A stretch of DNA of 64,000 nucleotides from Kapaibacterium sp044224925 (GCA_044224925.1 JBGAJM010000004.1:208425-272424), one strand, 5' to 3'. Counted from the first letter of the stretch, positions 1-8,883 are shown. The notes: generated by a model from the letters alone, not told the origin. Program-made: numbers and translations.

Positions 1-1007
1 CAGGCTTGTTCACGGGTGGCAATGTTGGTATTGGTACGTCAACCCCGAGTCAGGAGTTAGAGGTCGCCGACGGAGACATTCTGCTTAGCACAACCTCGGC
101 GACTCCGGGTTCACTACGGTTCGAAGAAGCGCAGACCAATGGTTCAAACTACGTTTCGTTCTCAGCGCCAACAAACCTATTGGTTGACAACCCGTACACT
201 CTTCCGAGCGCATACCCAACGACGAACAATCAGGTTCTGGTGAGTTCAATTGCGGGATCGATGAGCTGGAATGATGGAACTGGTTTGTTCTGGGCACTCG
301 GTGGTAACTCCGTTCTGGTCCCAACCGCTCTAGGTACGATAACTGCGCAGCCTCTGCCGATCATCACAGGTAACTCGGAGCGCATACGAATTTTGAGCAC
401 GGGTGAGGTGGGTGTTGGAACATCAGTACCGACTACCTATGCACGCTTGCATACAGTAGGTGCGGCAACAGTTGCATCCACTACAGCCTATGGCCTATTG
501 TCGGAGGTACAAGCTGTTGCCACGAGCGTTGGAATCGGTGCGTATGTGCGCACGACTGGTGCGACAGGATTCTTGCACCCACTTGTTGCGAGTAGCCAGA
601 ACAACGCTGCCGTCTATCTTGGTAGCACGACTGCCGACATTCCTGCCTCCCTTACGACCCTCCTTGCCGGCACCTCGAATCTCAACTCAACGTACATGTT
701 CAACGCACGAGTGAGCGGCGGACTGACGATGGTGGGGGCTACGTCGGGTACAGTGACATTGCCTGGCCGTGAACGGCACGAGTCATACATACACAATGCC
801 CGCTGCGACGGGCACCGCGAATCAAGTGTTGCGGATCGCTTCTGTGCCCGCACCAACTGCTGCGTCCGCCACACTCGAATGGGCCTCCGCGGCAACTGCT
901 CCTCCATTCGCCAGACGCACTTCAGACCAAGCATATGCAGCTACGGGATTGGTGAACGATGCACAGCTTGCTGTTGCACTCACTGCAAACGACGTGTTCG
1001 AGTTTGA
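1..1007 (+). CDS. Secreted tail-fibre-like protein, upstream part (5' end outside window, frameshifted)
   Basis: The reading frame (codons at 3, 6, 9...) is already open at the window edge, so the true start and any signal peptide lie upstream. It carries the motif GNVGIGTSTP followed by LEVADGDI, a module common in phage tail fibres and large surface proteins of Bacteroidota, then a segment with YVSFSAP and YTLPSAYP that is repeated in the next two genes. After about base 765 the translation turns into Cys/Arg/His-rich nonsense up to the stop at 1005-1007, while the frame starting at 757 continues the same family. The true coding part of this frame therefore ends near 765. No function is known. 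A surface or adhesin role is inference from the module type and from the exported neighbours. Confidence 0.6.
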   Translation, partial: GLFTGGNVGIGTSTPSQELEVADGDILLSTTSATPGSLRFEEAQTNGSNYVSFSAPTNLLVDNPYTLPSAYPTTNNQVLVSSIAGSMSWNDGTGLFWALGGNSVLVPTALGTITAQPLPIITGNSERIRILSTGEVGVGTSVPTTYARLHTVGAATVASTTAYGLLSEVQAVATSVGIGAYVRTTGATGFLHPLVASSQNNAAVYLGSTTADIPASLTTLLAGTSNLNSTYMFNARVSGGLTMVGATSGTVTLPGRERHESYIHNARCDGHRESSVADRFCARTNCCVRHTRMGLRGNCSSIRQTHFRPSICSYGIGERCTACCCTHCKRRVRV

Positions 1008-1335
1008 AGCGATGATAGCCTATAGTGGAGTTACCGCTGCTGCCGCCATGAGGCTTGCCTTCACGGTCCCGGCAGGGGCGTCGATCCGATGGGGAATTGT
1101 CAACGGTGGATTCGCATCTGTGTCGCCGATGAGTGTTTCAACGAGCGGAACGGCCATCAGCGACATTCCGGTGAATACGACAACGCCGACGAATGAGCAA
1201 GTGATCTACGTCAAGGGACTCGTGGTGATGGGTGCCACGGCGGGTAATCTGCAACTCCAAGCCGCCACGACAACGGCGGCGACGACTGTGAATCTTCTTA
1301 CGAATTCTTTCATCAAGGCAACGAAGGTCAATTGA
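769..1335 (+). CDS. Downstream part of the same frameshifted tail-fibre-like gene
   Basis: This is the +1 frame continuation of the preceding gene, open from base 757. The GTG at 769 is only a nominal start and has no convincing ribosome binding site. It resumes exactly the expected module (SHTYTMPAATGTANQVLRIA, then SVPAPT), which matches the equivalent stretch of the two following paralogues. The last 140 residues (from TSDQAYAATGLVND through TAGNLQLQAAT to KATKVN) look like a C-terminal domain found in phage structural proteins. The stop TGA at 1333-1335 overlaps the ATG of the next gene. Either the gene is broken, or one base was added in sequencing or assembly. A programmed frameshift is possible, but I see no slippery heptamer. 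Confidence 0.55.
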   Translation: MNGTSHTYTMPAATGTANQVLRIASVPAPTAASATLEWASAATAPPFARRTSDQAYAATGLVNDAQLAVALTANDVFEFEAMIAYSGVTAAAAMRLAFTVPAGASIRWGIVNGGFASVSPMSVSTSGTAISDIPVNTTTPTNEQVIYVKGLVVMGATAGNLQLQAATTTAATTVNLLTNSFIKATKVN

Positions 1336-2972
1336 TGCTGCTGCCTACGATCCGCCAGATGTTCCTCGCTAGTGCGATCCTCGTAGGTAGCACGATCGGG
1401 GTGCATGCGCAACAGGTGGGCGATCTCTTCGGTCGGTCACTTCTGCTGAATGACGGAGGACTTGCAGGCACGACGAAGAACAGAGTGATCGTAGTGCCAC
1501 CAAGTGCGGCTGCATTGGCGACAGATTACACGTTGATCTTCCCATCGACCGTTGCACCGGCAACAAGCTTCCTAAGCGTAGCGTCGGTGGCAGGGACGCA
1601 GATCACGTTAGGGTGGACGTCACTCCCATCGGCGACGTCACCGTATGAAGAGGCGACGGCTGGGGTGTTCAACATTCGACGGATCACTAGCCTCATCAGT
1701 GGGCCACAGGTAACTCCAGGTGCGTATGCCACAGATCTTCAGTCGGGGCATACGGCAGCAACACAGACCGCAAGCGCGAATTATTCCGTGATCGCGGGTG
1801 GGAGGAACAACACGAACTCGGGGGTGAATTCCGGAGTTCTATCGGGCGACGGCTCATCAGTTTCAGCGACAAGCGCTGCACTCATGGGGGGCGTTTCGAA
1901 TGTGATCGGATCCTCCGGGACTCAGTCTTTCATTGGAAGTGGTGGATCGATCGCTGTCAACGCGCCTTTGAGTAGCGCTGTATGCGGTCAGTCCCATTCG
2001 ATCACTGGTTCCGGATCGAGTTTCATTGGTGGCGGCGCCAGCAATACGATCTCTGGATCTAGTGATGTGATCTTTGGAGGACAGAATAATGCTATCAACG
2101 CCGGTGGTTTCTCCGTTATCGGAGGTGGTTCTGGTAACACAATAGCTGTGGACAGCTCGGTCATACTTGGTGGATTGACGAACTCGATCGCTGCCGGCCC
2201 ATTGAGTGGAATCCTTGGAGGCAACGGTAACTCGATCTCGGGCTCGGGCCAACGTTCGTTCATTCTCGGAGGAGAGTCGAACTCGATCACGGGATCCGGC
2301 AATGTCATCCTCGGCGGTCGCAACACCACCATTGCGGGAAGCAATGTAGCTGCATACAATGGTGGGTCGGCGATCACTCTTGCCACGTCTGCAGCAATGG
2401 TGCTTGCCAATGTACAGGTCATGTTGGCGAACAATTCCGCGAGTCCGAGTCAGACGAGATTCTATGAGCCACAAGCAACGACTGGAGCGTTTCCTGTTGC
2501 GTCAACGAACTATGCGTCGTTCGTTGCGTCAACAACACTGGCGAACGATAACACGTACACGCTTCCGAGTGCTATCGGGGCGGCAGGTCAGGCACTCCGA
2601 ATTGCATCGGCCCCCGCGCCGACAGCGACCACAGCGACGCTTGATTGGGTATCCATCATTACACCAACAGTTGTTACTCAACTCGTTGTAGCGGATAACA
2701 CGGCACTTACCGTTGGGGGGACAACTTCGTTTCTACGGTTGGATGGCAATGGTGTGCCGGCCAATAGGACCGTTACATTGTCCAATGGGACCTCGAATGG
2801 TCAACTCATGGTGATCAGAGGAGTTGCTTTTGGTGCAAACGGTGTTGAACTGCAGGATGCTGGAAATCTTCGTTTATCCGGTGACTCCCAACTCAACAAC
2901 AACGATACTTTGTGTTTGATCTGGGATGGAACATCTGCTGTATGGGTTGAAGTATCACGGACGAACAATTGA
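1335..2972 (+). CDS. Secreted protein with YadA-head-like (left-handed beta-roll) repeats
   Basis: This protein of 545 residues starts at the ATG in the TGATG overlap with the previous stop. A TTG one codon upstream is less likely. A signal peptide ends near GVHAQ. After a linker with SPYEEAT and IRRITSL, residues about 150-340 hold 13-15 residue repeats of the form IGGG-SNTISG and ILGG-NSI-G, the pattern of trimeric autotransporter (YadA/Hia) head beta-rolls. A YTLPSAIG / QALRIASAPAPT segment follows, then a C-terminal module (FLRLDGNGVPANRTVTL, GANGVELQDAGNLRLSGD) ending in RTNN. No YadA membrane anchor and no clear T9SS sorting domain is present, so how it is held at the surface is open. 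The adhesin role is inferred. Confidence 0.85.
   Translation: MLLPTIRQMFLASAILVGSTIGVHAQQVGDLFGRSLLLNDGGLAGTTKNRVIVVPPSAAALATDYTLIFPSTVAPATSFLSVASVAGTQITLGWTSLPSATSPYEEATAGVFNIRRITSLISGPQVTPGAYATDLQSGHTAATQTASANYSVIAGGRNNTNSGVNSGVLSGDGSSVSATSAALMGGVSNVIGSSGTQSFIGSGGSIAVNAPLSSAVCGQSHSITGSGSSFIGGGASNTISGSSDVIFGGQNNAINAGGFSVIGGGSGNTIAVDSSVILGGLTNSIAAGPLSGILGGNGNSISGSGQRSFILGGESNSITGSGNVILGGRNTTIAGSNVAAYNGGSAITLATSAAMVLANVQVMLANNSASPSQTRFYEPQATTGAFPVASTNYASFVASTTLANDNTYTLPSAIGAAGQALRIASAPAPTATTATLDWVSIITPTVVTQLVVADNTALTVGGTTSFLRLDGNGVPANRTVTLSNGTSNGQLMVIRGVAFGANGVELQDAGNLRLSGDSQLNNNDTLCLIWDGTSAVWVEVSRTNN
1783..2360 (+). repeat. Beta-roll head repeats (coding), first paralogue
   Basis: Degenerate in-frame repeats of about 39-45 bases encode units such as FIGGGASNTISG and ILGGNGNSISG. 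The repetition is clear in protein and looser in DNA, so it is an old protein-level expansion and not a recent tandem duplication. Confidence 0.75.
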
Positions 2973-4603
2973 TGCGAGTATCGACGACCATATCTCGTTT
3001 TGTGTTTGCGACCTTGTTCGTGGTTGTGCACGTGCCGATACTTGCCCAGCAGAATGGTGACCTCTTTGGACGCTCTTTGCTACTGAATGATGGAGGAACC
3101 GCGGGGACCAATAAGAATACGATCACGTTCATTCCCCCAAACGCTGCGACTCTTACGACGGACTATTCACTTGTCCTACCAACGGCGATCCCGACGACAG
3201 GTAATTTTCTTCGAGCCGGCACGGTCACCGGCACGGTGATCACGCTTGATTGGAACGCGGTCTCAACAGCAACCTCACCTTACGAAGAAGCGACAGCCTT
3301 TCAGAGGAACATTCGTCGGATCACCTCATTGGTGAATGGAACCCAGGTGACCCCCGGATTCCTAGCTACTGATCTGCAGGCCGGTCACACGGCAGCAGGG
3401 CAAACAGCAACGGCGAATTACTCGATCATTGCCGGCGGTAGTGAGAATACGAACTCTGGCCAAAACTCGGGAATCCTGTCCGGCAACCTTAATAGTGTTG
3501 CAAGCAACGAAAGCGCTATCGGCGGTGGCGTGAGCAACACGATCAGTTCAAGTGGCTTCCGATCTTTTATCGGTGCAGGATCTACGAATACCGTCAGTGT
3601 GAATTTCAGCGCCGTGGTAGGAGGACAGAACAATACAGTTTCAGGTGGCATCAATGAGTTCATTGGCGGAGGACAAGGGAACAGCGTATCTGTGAACTAT
3701 AGTGCAATCGGCGGTGGGCAGTCAAACAGCATAACTGGTGGGCAGTTTTTGTTCATCGGAGGTGGGTCCAGTAACTCTGCTTCCATCAATAATGCCGTCA
3801 TAGGCGGAGGCGCAAACAACGCCGTCACTGGTGGTCAGTATGGGGCAATTCTTGGTGGGTCAAGCAATACGGTAACAGGCAATAGCGCTTCCATTCTTGG
3901 CGGTGTGTCGAACAGTGTCTCTGGTCAGTATAGTGCAGTAGTTGGCGGACAGAACCTCACTCTTACTGGCGCCCAGTCTCTCGGATTCAGCACTGGGGCT
4001 GCGATGACGGTTTCAACGAGCAACGTGTTCGTTGTTGGGAACGCGAACATTTGGCTTGCGAACAACAGCGGAACTGCGTCTGAACTACGGTTTTACGAGT
4101 CGCAGGCGAGTTCAGGAGCATTTCCTGCTGCGACCACAAACTATGTAGCCTTTAAGGCCGGCACTGCGATGTCGAATGATAATACATACACACTTCCTAC
4201 TACGATCGGGACATCAGGGCAAGTGCTGCGTGTTGCTTCGAGTCCGGCACCGACAGCTACGACTGCGCAACTTGACTGGGTAACTATTTCCACGCCAACC
4301 GTTGTCACGCAGGCCATTGTAGCAGACAATACGCTCGTGACCGTTGCCGCAACAACATCGTTTCTCCGCTTGGACGGTAACGGTGTCCCCGCGAATCGTA
4401 CTGTGACATTGGCAAATGGGACGTCTGATGGACAGTTCCTTGTCATTCGGGCGGTCGCGTTTGGCGCCAACGGAGTAGAGCTTCAGGATGCAGGAAATCT
4501 ACGACTCAGTGGAGATGTTCAGTTGAATAATAACGACACGATCACACTCATTTGGGACGCCACTTCAGTCGTTTGGATCGAAGTCGCCCGCCGCAACAAC
4601 TAA
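2972..4603 (+). CDS. Secreted protein with YadA-head-like repeats, paralogue of the preceding gene
   Basis: This protein of 543 residues starts at the ATG in a TGATG overlap. A signal peptide ends near VPILAQ. It aligns with its upstream neighbour over the full length: GDLFGRSLLLNDGG at the N-terminus, SPYEEATAFQ and IRRITSLV before the repeats, about 14 beta-roll units (VGGQNNTVSGG, IGGGQGNSVS), then YTLPTTIG / VLRVASSPAPT and the same C-terminal module ending in RRNN. The head units here are more regular than in the upstream copy. The pair is clearly a tandem duplication that has since diverged. The product is probably exported and oligomeric. A membrane anchor is not visible. Confidence 0.85.
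   Translation: MRVSTTISRFVFATLFVVVHVPILAQQNGDLFGRSLLLNDGGTAGTNKNTITFIPPNAATLTTDYSLVLPTAIPTTGNFLRAGTVTGTVITLDWNAVSTATSPYEEATAFQRNIRRITSLVNGTQVTPGFLATDLQAGHTAAGQTATANYSIIAGGSENTNSGQNSGILSGNLNSVASNESAIGGGVSNTISSSGFRSFIGAGSTNTVSVNFSAVVGGQNNTVSGGINEFIGGGQGNSVSVNYSAIGGGQSNSITGGQFLFIGGGSSNSASINNAVIGGGANNAVTGGQYGAILGGSSNTVTGNSASILGGVSNSVSGQYSAVVGGQNLTLTGAQSLGFSTGAAMTVSTSNVFVVGNANIWLANNSGTASELRFYESQASSGAFPAATTNYVAFKAGTAMSNDNTYTLPTTIGTSGQVLRVASSPAPTATTAQLDWVTISTPTVVTQAIVADNTLVTVAATTSFLRLDGNGVPANRTVTLANGTSDGQFLVIRAVAFGANGVELQDAGNLRLSGDVQLNNNDTITLIWDATSVVWIEVARRNN
3419..3990 (+). repeat. Beta-roll head repeats (coding), second paralogue
   Basis: In-frame degenerate repeats encode units of the type IGGGxxNxVSG-xYSAV. 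They occupy the same place in the protein as the repeats of the upstream paralogue, with a more regular 14-residue period. Confidence 0.75.
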
Positions 4604-4620
4604 GAGGAGATCAAGAACCC

Positions 4621-5874
4621 ATGAGAACCATCTTGTTGACGCTCACCATTCTCACGATGCCGTTGCAGTTGCTTCTGTCGCAATCAACAGAAACGTTCAA
4701 TACAATTCGATTTGAAGACCCTTCCAGCATTGGTTCATTTGTCACACTTCAACCACCTTCAGGTATCTCGCCATACTCACTAACTCTGCCATCGTCACTG
4801 TCCAGCGGAAGTTGGACGTTCAAGGTCAGCGGTCAGACGGGAGCCATGACGTGGTCACCTGTTTTCAACTTGGTGGGGTCTGACAAGCAGATCGCGTGGT
4901 TCAAAGGAACCGACAGTGTGAAAGGATCGGCGAGTTTGACGTGGGACGACTCCCAGTCGATGCTTACACTTACGAACTCCGGAACGGTGAGTGCTGGAGA
5001 TACTGCGTTCAAGTTGCTGAACACAACAACATCTTCTGCATCCAACCTATCAAAGGTGGGCTTGTCGATCACGTCAACAGGGACACTTAGTGGCTCGGGA
5101 TCAACGAACACCGCCTTGGTCGTCGACGCGCAGGGTGGAGCGAGCAACTACGCTGCATTGTTCGTCAACGGTCGGGTTGGAGTTGGCACCACGACACCAG
5201 CGGCGACTCTTGATGTGAATGGGGACGTCGCGTTTCGGGAAGTGAACTATACAACAGCATTATCAGCAACCGCGAACGATGTTGTGTTCTCGACCAACAA
5301 CAATTACTCGTACGTGCGCATCGCTGGTGCGCAAACAGCCTCAGTCACCATCAACGGTATTGCAGGTGGTGTGAGCGGGAAGCTTGTCATTCTCTACAAT
5401 GCAACGAGTTTCAACATCACACTCGCTCATGAGGCAACAGGAAGCACGGCTGCTAATCGGATCAACTCACCTGGCGGCACCAACGTTTTGATCACGCCTG
5501 GTGCATCCGTTCAGATCCTGTACTCAGGTACGGAGTCTCGATGGAGACTTGCGTTTGCAGGGCCCGGGGCACTATCTCAGTTTGGCAATGCTGACGTAAC
5601 GGTTACGAATAACATCGTCTTGCCAACGAGTACGGCATCATACCTCCGACTGACTACGGGAACGGCGTTGAACAAGTACACTGCCACACTTGAGGACGGA
5701 CTTGTAAAGGGTCAGATCCTTGTTGTGCAGAATGGGGGTCCAAAGACCGTGGACTTCGGGGGGACGAACATCATCACAGATGGATCGTTCAATGGCATGG
5801 CTGTCGGTGATTCGATCCTATTCGTGTGGAATGGAACGAAATGGCAACAGGTGGCAAGGCAATCGAATGCCTGA
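4621..5874 (+). CDS. Secreted tail-fibre-like repeat-family protein, copy 1 of 3
   Basis: This protein of 417 residues starts at ATG 4621, with a fair ribosome binding site (GAGGAG at 4606-4611) 9 bases upstream and a signal peptide ending near LLLSQ. Starts further upstream would sit inside the previous gene and precede the signal peptide. The N-terminal module (TFNTIRFEDPSSIGSF, then PYSLTLPSSL) is shared with the next two genes. Near residue 190 comes NGRVGVGTTTP / LDVNGDVAFREVNYTTALSA, a tail-fibre-like motif. The C-terminal 80 residues (LRLTTGTALNKYTATLEDG, KGQILVVQNGGP, WNGTKWQQVARQSNA) form the module that closes all these paralogues. Function unknown; probably part of a surface structure. 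Confidence 0.85.
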   Translation: MRTILLTLTILTMPLQLLLSQSTETFNTIRFEDPSSIGSFVTLQPPSGISPYSLTLPSSLSSGSWTFKVSGQTGAMTWSPVFNLVGSDKQIAWFKGTDSVKGSASLTWDDSQSMLTLTNSGTVSAGDTAFKLLNTTTSSASNLSKVGLSITSTGTLSGSGSTNTALVVDAQGGASNYAALFVNGRVGVGTTTPAATLDVNGDVAFREVNYTTALSATANDVVFSTNNNYSYVRIAGAQTASVTINGIAGGVSGKLVILYNATSFNITLAHEATGSTAANRINSPGGTNVLITPGASVQILYSGTESRWRLAFAGPGALSQFGNADVTVTNNIVLPTSTASYLRLTTGTALNKYTATLEDGLVKGQILVVQNGGPKTVDFGGTNIITDGSFNGMAVGDSILFVWNGTKWQQVARQSNA

Positions 5875-5913
5875 GTCAACATCACTTCTTTCGCACTTTT
5901 AACGGGGGTTGCA

Positions 5914-7182
5914 ATGAAGCGACTTTCAGTTTATCGCCTAGTGGCAATGACGATCACTCTTGCATCCTTATGCTGCAGCAGTTCCTTCGCGCAGTCCACT
6001 GAGACGTTCAATACGATCCGTTTGGAGGACCCGTCGAGTATCGGTTCCTTCATCACCGTGAATCCGCCTTCTGGCGTTTCCCCGTACGCGTTGACACTCC
6101 CATCATCGCTCAGCGCTGGGACGTGGGTCATGAGATTCAATGGATCCACTGGCACTGCAACGTGGGGACAACTCTTCAGTACTATTGGAACAGACAAACA
6201 GGTTGCGTTCTTTAAGGGAATCGACTCATTGAAAAGCTCCCCTAGCTTTGTCTATGACGACGCGGCGGCACAGCTTGTTCTGTTGAATTCTGGAACATTG
6301 ACATCAACAGACACAGTGTTCCGCCTTGTCAACTCGGCCACGTCGTCAACAGCGAACATCAGTAAAGTTGGGCTCCATATCAGTTCCACAGGCTCATTTT
6401 CTGGAACAGGGACAACAAGTGTAGGACTCATCGTAGATGCCCAAGGAGCTGCGTTGAACTATGCGGCACTGTTTACAAGTGGTTCCGTTGGTATTGGAAC
6501 CTCTGCGCCCAACACAATGCTCGATGTTGTTGAGGACGTTGCCTATCGGGAATTGAATTATACGACCACACTGTCTGCGACTTCAAATGATCTTGAGTTC
6601 AATACTGGCAACAAGGCATCGTATGTGAGGATCGGGACCCAAACAGGTGCCTTTACGATCACAGGACTTGGGGGCGGTTCTACCGGCAAGATCATGACCA
6701 TCTACAATGCATCCGGCAAGACGATGATCTTGAAGCATGACAACACAGGCAGTGCGGCGGCGAATCGAATCATCAACAGTACAACAGCCACGTTGTACAT
6801 CGATGACAAAGGGTCGGTCACGCTCGCATACTCAGGGACTGACAGTCGTTGGATCGTGACCGCCACGATGGGAGCTCTGGGCATGACCCCAACTCAGACG
6901 ACAAAAACGGTGACAACGACGGACAAAACGCTGCCATCCTCGGACAACAACTACATCAGAGTGACCAACAATTCCGGTACAATTACCCCTACGTTTGAAG
7001 ATGGAAGCTACGTTGGTCAGATCTTGGTCATCCAGAATGACGGGCCGAACAGCCTTACCATCTTGGACACAACGAATGTCGAGATCAACGGCGGAACTGT
7101 AACCCTGGGAGCAAAGGATGTCGTGACCTTGGTATGGAACGGAACGAAGTGGTATCAGATCGCGGCTGAGTCGAACAACTGA
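5914..7182 (+). CDS. Secreted tail-fibre-like repeat-family protein, copy 2 of 3
   Basis: This protein of 422 residues has a signal peptide ending near SSSFAQ. It begins at ATG 5914 after a 39-base spacer. Its architecture is that of its neighbours: TFNTIRLEDPSSIGSF at the N-terminus, SGSVGIGTSAP / LDVVEDVAYRELNYTTTLSA in the middle, and a closing module with YVGQILVIQNDGP and WNGTKWYQIAAESNN. It is closer to the downstream copy than to the upstream one, sharing IMTIYNASGKTM and YSGTDSRWIVTATMG. No catalytic motif is visible. A structural surface role is inference from the module types. Confidence 0.85.
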   Translation: MKRLSVYRLVAMTITLASLCCSSSFAQSTETFNTIRLEDPSSIGSFITVNPPSGVSPYALTLPSSLSAGTWVMRFNGSTGTATWGQLFSTIGTDKQVAFFKGIDSLKSSPSFVYDDAAAQLVLLNSGTLTSTDTVFRLVNSATSSTANISKVGLHISSTGSFSGTGTTSVGLIVDAQGAALNYAALFTSGSVGIGTSAPNTMLDVVEDVAYRELNYTTTLSATSNDLEFNTGNKASYVRIGTQTGAFTITGLGGGSTGKIMTIYNASGKTMILKHDNTGSAAANRIINSTTATLYIDDKGSVTLAYSGTDSRWIVTATMGALGMTPTQTTKTVTTTDKTLPSSDNNYIRVTNNSGTITPTFEDGSYVGQILVIQNDGPNSLTILDTTNVEINGGTVTLGAKDVVTLVWNGTKWYQIAAESNN

Positions 7183-7219
7183 TGCATCCGATCACCACAC
7201 CAAACCGCAGGACACAACT

Positions 7220-8485
7220 ATGAAAGCGATCACAGGTCTCGCCGCATGGGTCATTGTGCTGATGATCGAAGCATTCTCGCAATCAGCGTATGCTCAATCA
7301 ACTCAAACGTTCAACACGCTTCGTTTGGAAGATCCCTCAAGCATCGGATCCTTTGTGACCCTGAACCCACCATCCGGAATATCTCCATACACCCTGACGC
7401 TTCCGCCGTCTCTCTCTCCCGGCACGTGGGTCATGCGCTTCAATGGCGCGACAGGGGCCGGCGCTTGGAGCCCATGGTACAATCCGGTGGGATCTGACAA
7501 ACAAGTGGCGTGGTTCAAAGGCACTGACTCGCTCAAAGGGACATCGAGGTTCACATTTGACGATGGCGCTAGCCAGGTTGTATTGTCAGTTTCGGGCGTT
7601 ATCTCGGCCACCGACACGGTTATGAGACTCGTCAACACGGCATCATCGACGACCTCGTCCATTTCGAAGAATTCTCTCATTATCACTTCGTCCGGGACAT
7701 TGTCTGGATCAGGGTCGGTCTCGACGGGTTTGATCGTTGAGGCGCAAGGTGCCGCGTCCAACGCGGCTGCACTGTTCACGAATGGAAGAGTAGGAATCGG
7801 AACGTCTACACCGAATACGATGTTGGATGTAAATGGGGATGTCGCTTTTCGAGAGTTGAACTACACGACGGCTCTCTCAGCCACGAACGACAATCTTGCG
7901 TTCAACACCGGAAATAAGTCAGCGTTCGTTCGAATTGGAACACAAAGTTCGAATTTTAAGATCTCAGGCATTTCCGGAGGGTACAACGGGAAGATCATGA
8001 TGATCTATAACGCCTCCGGGAAGACCATGACGATCAGGCATGAAGGAACAGGAAGCACAGCGGCCAACAGAATCGTGAATAGCACAACGGACTCTCTTGT
8101 GTTCGGTGATAAGGGAGTCGTTACACTCGTGTACTCTGCAACCGACAGCCGGTGGATCGTAACAGCTACGATGGGTCTGCGGGGTCAGTATCCTGAGGAA
8201 ACAACCAAAACAGTCACGAATGCAGACAAGACGTTGCCTTCAGCTGACAACAACTACATTCAAGTCACGAACAACAGTGGTGAGATCACGCCAGTTTTTC
8301 AAGACGGAAGCTACATTGGGCAGATCCTGGTCATACAGAACAATGGACCACAGAATTTGAAGATCCAGAACGCCGGGAATGTGAAATGCGATGGCGGCGA
8401 AGCAAGCCTTGGAACTCGCGATATTGCGACCTTCATCTGGGATGGATCCAAATGGGTTCAAATCGGTTTTGATTCAGACAATTGA
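7220..8485 (+). CDS. Secreted tail-fibre-like repeat-family protein, copy 3 of 3
   Basis: This protein of 421 residues starts at ATG 7220, with AGGA (7209-7212) as a weak ribosome binding site. The signal peptide ends near SAYAQ. The modules follow the same order as in the two upstream copies: TFNTLRLEDPSSIGSF, NGRVGIGTSTP / LDVNGDVAFRELNYTTALSA, MMIYNASGKTMTIRHEG, and the closing module with YIGQILVIQNNGP ending in DSDN. Its stop TGA overlaps the ATG of the next gene (TGATG), which suggests translational coupling. Function unknown. Confidence 0.85.
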   Translation: MKAITGLAAWVIVLMIEAFSQSAYAQSTQTFNTLRLEDPSSIGSFVTLNPPSGISPYTLTLPPSLSPGTWVMRFNGATGAGAWSPWYNPVGSDKQVAWFKGTDSLKGTSRFTFDDGASQVVLSVSGVISATDTVMRLVNTASSTTSSISKNSLIITSSGTLSGSGSVSTGLIVEAQGAASNAAALFTNGRVGIGTSTPNTMLDVNGDVAFRELNYTTALSATNDNLAFNTGNKSAFVRIGTQSSNFKISGISGGYNGKIMMIYNASGKTMTIRHEGTGSTAANRIVNSTTDSLVFGDKGVVTLVYSATDSRWIVTATMGLRGQYPEETTKTVTNADKTLPSADNNYIQVTNNSGEITPVFQDGSYIGQILVIQNNGPQNLKIQNAGNVKCDGGEASLGTRDIATFIWDGSKWVQIGFDSDN

Positions 8486-8883
8486 TGCACATCTACCGAA
8501 CGATCTCGACCCTTTTCGCAACTGCCGCAATCGCCTTGGTGTTTTCTACGCAAGCCGGACATGCGCAAGTGCTCGTGAATCGTGGCGCCCAGATCCACAT
8601 ACGTGAGGGCGCACAGGTGACCGTGAATGGTGACACCGAAAATGGATCCGGAGAGATCCGCGTGTATAACAAGGCAAGGGTCACATTCAATGGGAACGTG
8701 AAGATCGTGCAAGGTGGATTGTTCCTCCTGCAGGACTGTCTTGCCTCCATTTCTATGGACCTGAGCATTGGCATTGCCGGCGTGTGCTGGCGCTATGCAC
8801 CGGGTGTTCTTGACGTGTTGGGCACGATCAGGAACGATGGCGAACTCAACAATGAAGGCGAGATCAACATCGGGAAACCGTAG
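8485..8883 (+). CDS. Small secreted protein of unknown function
   Basis: This protein of 132 residues starts at the ATG in the TGATG overlap. A signal peptide ends near AGHAQ. The rest is a short run of beta-rich segments with a repeating look (NRGAQIHIREGAQVTVNGD, ARVTFNGNVKIVQGGLF, LDVLGTIRNDGELNNEGEI), as in beta-helix or auto-adhesin pieces of secreted Bacteroidota proteins. I do not recognise a family. Its stop TAG shares a base with the GTG start of the next gene, so the two are probably translated together. Confidence 0.7.
   Translation: MHIYRTISTLFATAAIALVFSTQAGHAQVLVNRGAQIHIREGAQVTVNGDTENGSGEIRVYNKARVTFNGNVKIVQGGLFLLQDCLASISMDLSIGIAGVCWRYAPGVLDVLGTIRNDGELNNEGEINIGKP

Noticed and set aside
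1783..3990. Repeat-rich DNA that might be taken for a CRISPR or tandem-repeat array
   Set aside because: The repeats are in frame, degenerate at DNA level and encode a beta-roll. There are no constant repeats with unique spacers.
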